Origin: Paenarthrobacter sp. A20
GTDB lineage: Bacteria > Actinomycetota > Actinomycetes > Actinomycetales > Micrococcaceae
DNA: 64,000 nucleotides
Direction: 5' to 3'
Assembly (NCBI RefSeq): GCF_024168825.1
Contig: NZ_JALJWH010000001.1
Coordinates: forward strand, 1,736,001 to 1,800,000
Positions within the stretch are counted from its first letter, which is position 1. Every line of letters begins with the position of its first letter. Below the pieces are notes generated by a model. The model saw only the letters and a program-made list of their open reading frames with translations. It did not search any database and had not been told where the DNA came from. The position numbers and the translations under genes were made by a program. This document shows positions 61,282 through 64,000 of this stretch, piece after piece.

Positions 61282-64000
61282 TCAGCTCCCGGGGCTGACC
61301 GACTGGATGAGCGACATTTGCCCGCCCACCCCTATGTACCCGCGTCCGGCGGTCAGCGCCACGGGTGCCTTCCGCGGAAGTGTGGCACCCAGCAGTTCGC
61401 CGTCGTAATTCACGTCCGGCTGAAGAAGAACGCCCAGGCGCGATTTGCGGACAGTCTTGGTCCAGTGGCTGTACAGCCCACGCAGATCAGCGGCTCGCCC
61501 GGCCGCGATGATGCACAGCCCCGGAGGCCCGGAGGCCACGATCCCAGCAATGGACTGGTCCGTGTCCTCGAAGCGTTCGGCGTCGTCGATCAGCAGGAAC
61601 ACCGGTCCGCGCTCGATCCGCAGGGAAGCGAGCAGCGCCGGCACCTCGTCCGTGCCGATGGCCACCCTGTCCAGAGTGGCCGTGGCCAAAGGCGAGCGGC
61701 GGTCGCAGATGCCCCAGACCTGGGCCGGACCCCGGGAGGTGGCTACACCAGTAACGGCTTCGGCCAAGGCCAGCAGCAAGGTGGACTTGCCCGAACGGGC
61801 CGGCCCGGCGATCAGGGCGTGCTCGCCCTCGTAGATTTCCAGGAAGGCCGGGGCGAGGTCCGTCTCGCGGATCCCCACGGGGATGTGCCACGGCTCGGTT
61901 TCCAGTTGCGGCTTCACGCCCAAATCCGCCATGGTGACGTCGGTGGGCAGGCTCCGGATCGCGGTGGTCTTCGCAGGTGCTTCGGCCCAACTGTGCCGGA
62001 CGCGATCCACAGCGGCCTCCAACCCGATTCCGGGTGTGGCAACGTGCATTTGCAGGGAGGTGCGAGGGTCTACGCAGCGCCCGGGGAGTGCCGCGGGGAC
62101 ATTCTTGGCCCGCACGCCCAGCGAGGAGTAGTCGTAGTTATCGGCGAGCCGGAAGAGCCACTTCTGGAGCGTTACTTCATTCATGACCGAAGGAACCGCT
62201 TTGGCGCGGGTGGTGGTCACGGCGAAGGACAGGCCAAGCGCCGGGCCGTCGGCGTATGCGCGGTACAGCAGGCCCAGAAGTTGCTGCCCTTCAAAGTCCT
62301 GGAATTCGTCACGGAGGGATGCCAGGCCGTCAAGCAGCACCACCATGCGACGATGCGTACCCGGTGCCGCGCGGCGACTCTCCAGCTCAGTGCTCAAATG
62401 GCGCAGGAATCGGGCCTGCTGCTCCTTGGCGCCGGCACCCGTACCTACGTAGGCCACGGTGTGCGGCAGGCGTTTCAGCATCTCAAGGTCCCCGGAGCCC
62501 ATGTCCAGAATCATCAGATCCAGTTCGGTGGGATCTGCCTCCCTGGCAAGCGCCAACGCGATGGACGCCAGAGTGGTGCTTGTGCCGGAGCCTGCCACAC
62601 CCATCAGCATCAGGTTGCCCACGGACATGTCCCATCCGGCTGCGGACTGACGCTGCAACTCGGGCTCGTCCAGCAGGGTCACCATAACGGTCGACCCGTG
62701 GACGCGGCCCACTGTCGGAAGCCTTGGGGTAGAGGCGTGCACCGGAGAAGCCTCCGCCATAAAGCCGTCCAGCTCCACGCGTTCGCCCAGCGCTTCTGGC
62801 CAGACCTGCCGCGGAGGGGCGAAGCCAGCCTCTGTATTGGCATCGACAACGGCGTCGATGAGGAGATCCAGATCATTCTCGTCCACTGCCGCGGACCGCG
62901 GCAGCGCCGGCGCCGGCGCGGGGACACCGAACTGCCGGATGTCGCGAACATCGACGGCGGGACCGCCGTCGAGCTGCGCCTGTCCGGTGACCAGCGCGGT
63001 CTGGACGGGCGTGATGTCGTCCTGGCCGAGTTTCACAAAGGCACGGCCCATCTGGGCCCTGCCAATGGCAGAGGCGGCGGGTACGCCAATAACGTTGTTG
63101 GAGTCGTCACGACTCTGGACACGTAGCGCCACCCGAAGGTTAGTGTTCGCGAGGATGTCGTCGCTCACCACGCCGGCCGGGCGCTGCGTTGCCAGGATCA
63201 TGTGCACTCCCAAGGTGCGGCCCACGGCGCCAATGCTGACGAGGGCGGTGAGCACGTCCGGGAAGTCCTTGGCCAGCATGGCGAACTCATCCACCACCAG
63301 CAGCAAGCGCGGCATCGGCTCGGCCGGGTTCGTTGCCAAATAGGCGTTGAGGTTGTCGATGCCCTCGCCTGCCTCGGCGAAAACCCGCTGGCGGCGTTCC
63401 ATCTCTGCTTCCAAAGCGACCAGGGCGCGGTCTGCGAGCTGTTCGTCCAGGTTGGAGATGGTGCCGATGGTGTGCGGCAGGCGTTCGCAGGCCTTGAACG
63501 CAGCACCTCCCTTGAAGTCCACCAGAATGAAGTTCAAGCGGGTCGGATCGTTGCGGGCAGCGAGGCCGGCTACGAGGGAGCGCAGGAATTCGGACTTTCC
63601 GGAGCCAGTGGTGCCGCCAACCAGCCCGTGCGGACCGTCCTTGACGAGGTCCAGGGTGAGTGGGCCGTTTTCGCCGGTGCCGATGGGCGTGGAAACGCCG
63701 GTGGGGGCCTGCCACATCCGGCGGATCGTCGCCGCGTCGGGGCGCTCGTAGCCGAGCATGCCCGGCATCCGCACCAAGGAGGGCAAGGAAGCCCCGGGAA
63801 CGCTGAGCTCGGGATCATCGAAGTGTGCCAAGCGTGTGGCGCAGCGCAGGGCTTCTTCCTGGTCGAGACCTGCCAGGATGACGTCCTCCACCCGGGTCAG
63901 GTCCTCCGGCTGGTCCACGGTGGCTGCAGCGTCGGTCCCAACCCTGATGATGGTGGTACAGGACGCGGGAAGTTGCTCCTCGGACGTCGCTATGACGATG
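61282..64000 (-). CDS. eccC: Type VII secretion ATPase EccC (FtsK/SpoIIIE), N-terminus outside window
   Basis: About 905 codons are present. The frame stays open to the window edge (IVIATSEEQLPAS... before the GTG at 63918), so that GTG is not the real start. Three FtsK/SpoIIIE-type ATPase units are visible. The first has GGTTGSGKSEFLRSLVAGLA, VDFKGGAAFKACERLPHTIG and VVDEFAMLAKDFPDVL. The second has GVAGSGTSTTLAS, where the P-loop Lys is Thr. The third has GPARSGKSTLLLALAE. This is the EccC layout that powers export of WXG100 proteins. The missing part should contain the N-terminal membrane helices. The Ser/Thr kinase follows 73 bp downstream. Confidence 0.95.
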   Translation of the reverse strand, partial: IVIATSEEQLPASCTTIIRVGTDAAATVDQPEDLTRVEDVILAGLDQEEALRCATRLAHFDDPELSVPGASLPSLVRMPGMLGYERPDAATIRRMWQAPTGVSTPIGTGENGPLTLDLVKDGPHGLVGGTTGSGKSEFLRSLVAGLAARNDPTRLNFILVDFKGGAAFKACERLPHTIGTISNLDEQLADRALVALEAEMERRQRVFAEAGEGIDNLNAYLATNPAEPMPRLLLVVDEFAMLAKDFPDVLTALVSIGAVGRTLGVHMILATQRPAGVVSDDILANTNLRVALRVQSRDDSNNVIGVPAASAIGRAQMGRAFVKLGQDDITPVQTALVTGQAQLDGGPAVDVRDIRQFGVPAPAPALPRSAAVDENDLDLLIDAVVDANTEAGFAPPRQVWPEALGERVELDGFMAEASPVHASTPRLPTVGRVHGSTVMVTLLDEPELQRQSAAGWDMSVGNLMLMGVAGSGTSTTLASIALALAREADPTELDLMILDMGSGDLEMLKRLPHTVAYVGTGAGAKEQQARFLRHLSTELESRRAAPGTHRRMVVLLDGLASLRDEFQDFEGQQLLGLLYRAYADGPALGLSFAVTTTRAKAVPSVMNEVTLQKWLFRLADNYDYSSLGVRAKNVPAALPGRCVDPRTSLQMHVATPGIGLEAAVDRVRHSWAEAPAKTTAIRSLPTDVTMADLGVKPQLETEPWHIPVGIRETDLAPAFLEIYEGEHALIAGPARSGKSTLLLALAEAVTGVATSRGPAQVWGICDRRSPLATATLDRVAIGTDEVPALLASLRIERGPVFLLIDDAERFEDTDQSIAGIVASGPPGLCIIAAGRAADLRGLYSHWTKTVRKSRLGVLLQPDVNYDGELLGATLPRKAPVALTAGRGYIGVGGQMSLIQSVSPGS

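Noticed and set aside
61207..63126. A 639-codon open frame on the plus strand
   Set aside because: It is antisense to eccC and the kinase start; no protein-like pattern is present.

Overview
The window is high-GC actinobacterial DNA. Gene content points to the Micrococcaceae, most likely Arthrobacter or a close relative such as Paenarthrobacter. The support is inference from content: many 4-bp ATGA/GTGA gene overlaps, GTG/TTG starts, a PEP carboxylase, a type VII secretion EccC next to a Ser/Thr kinase, YcnI, Lhr, and several MHS-type symporters. I see no rRNA, tRNA, insertion sequence, prophage or CRISPR array.

Layout. 0-5.4 kb: a cut-off pyridoxal kinase, a TAXI solute-binding protein overlapping a TctE/TctD-like two-component system, and a dicarboxylate-type MHS symporter. 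5.4-8 kb: arrays of a 32-bp repeat, an epimerase and a TetR regulator with two copies of its probable operator. 8-12.6 kb: queuosine salvage (yhhQ, tgt), an SRPBCC protein, an unknown protein and a Nudix-like protein. 12.6-23.9 kb: a catabolic cluster around a PucR-type regulator. One arm has symporter, RidA and RraA; the divergent operon has symporter, ThDP decarboxylase, aldehyde dehydrogenase, amidohydrolase and M20 carbamoylase-type hydrolase. 23.9-33.5 kb: VOC and YdeI proteins, an iron-type ABC importer behind a DtxR/IdeR-like box, a GH76 enzyme, an SDR/acyl-CoA dehydrogenase pair and a DUF1684 protein.

33.7-39.1 kb is the most unusual part. It holds a LAxTG-anchored surface protein with a Thr/Pro stalk, a degenerate GGDEF protein, an ECF sigma factor fused to a zinc finger, membrane segment, Pro/Thr stalk and exported domain, and a 22-codon ORF overlapping the start codon of an ATP-grasp gene. 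39.2-51.2 kb: ppc followed by an inverted 32-bp repeat array, DedA, macrodomain and RluA-type proteins, three regulator/target pairs with visible palindromic operators (ArsR-AHSA1, TetR-DUF4188, MocR-YczE), and a Nei glycosylase. 51.2-64 kb: Lhr helicase, a DUF4232 lipoprotein, a copper-type YcnI pair, an SRPBCC protein, a membrane Ser/Thr kinase and EccC running off the right edge.

The best candidates for undescribed biology are the 32-bp repeat family (same period and core at three places, different remainder at each), the membrane-tethered sigma factor locus with its micro-ORF/ATP-grasp neighbour, and the PucR-flanked pathway whose substrate I cannot name. All calls come from reading the sequence; no database search was possible.
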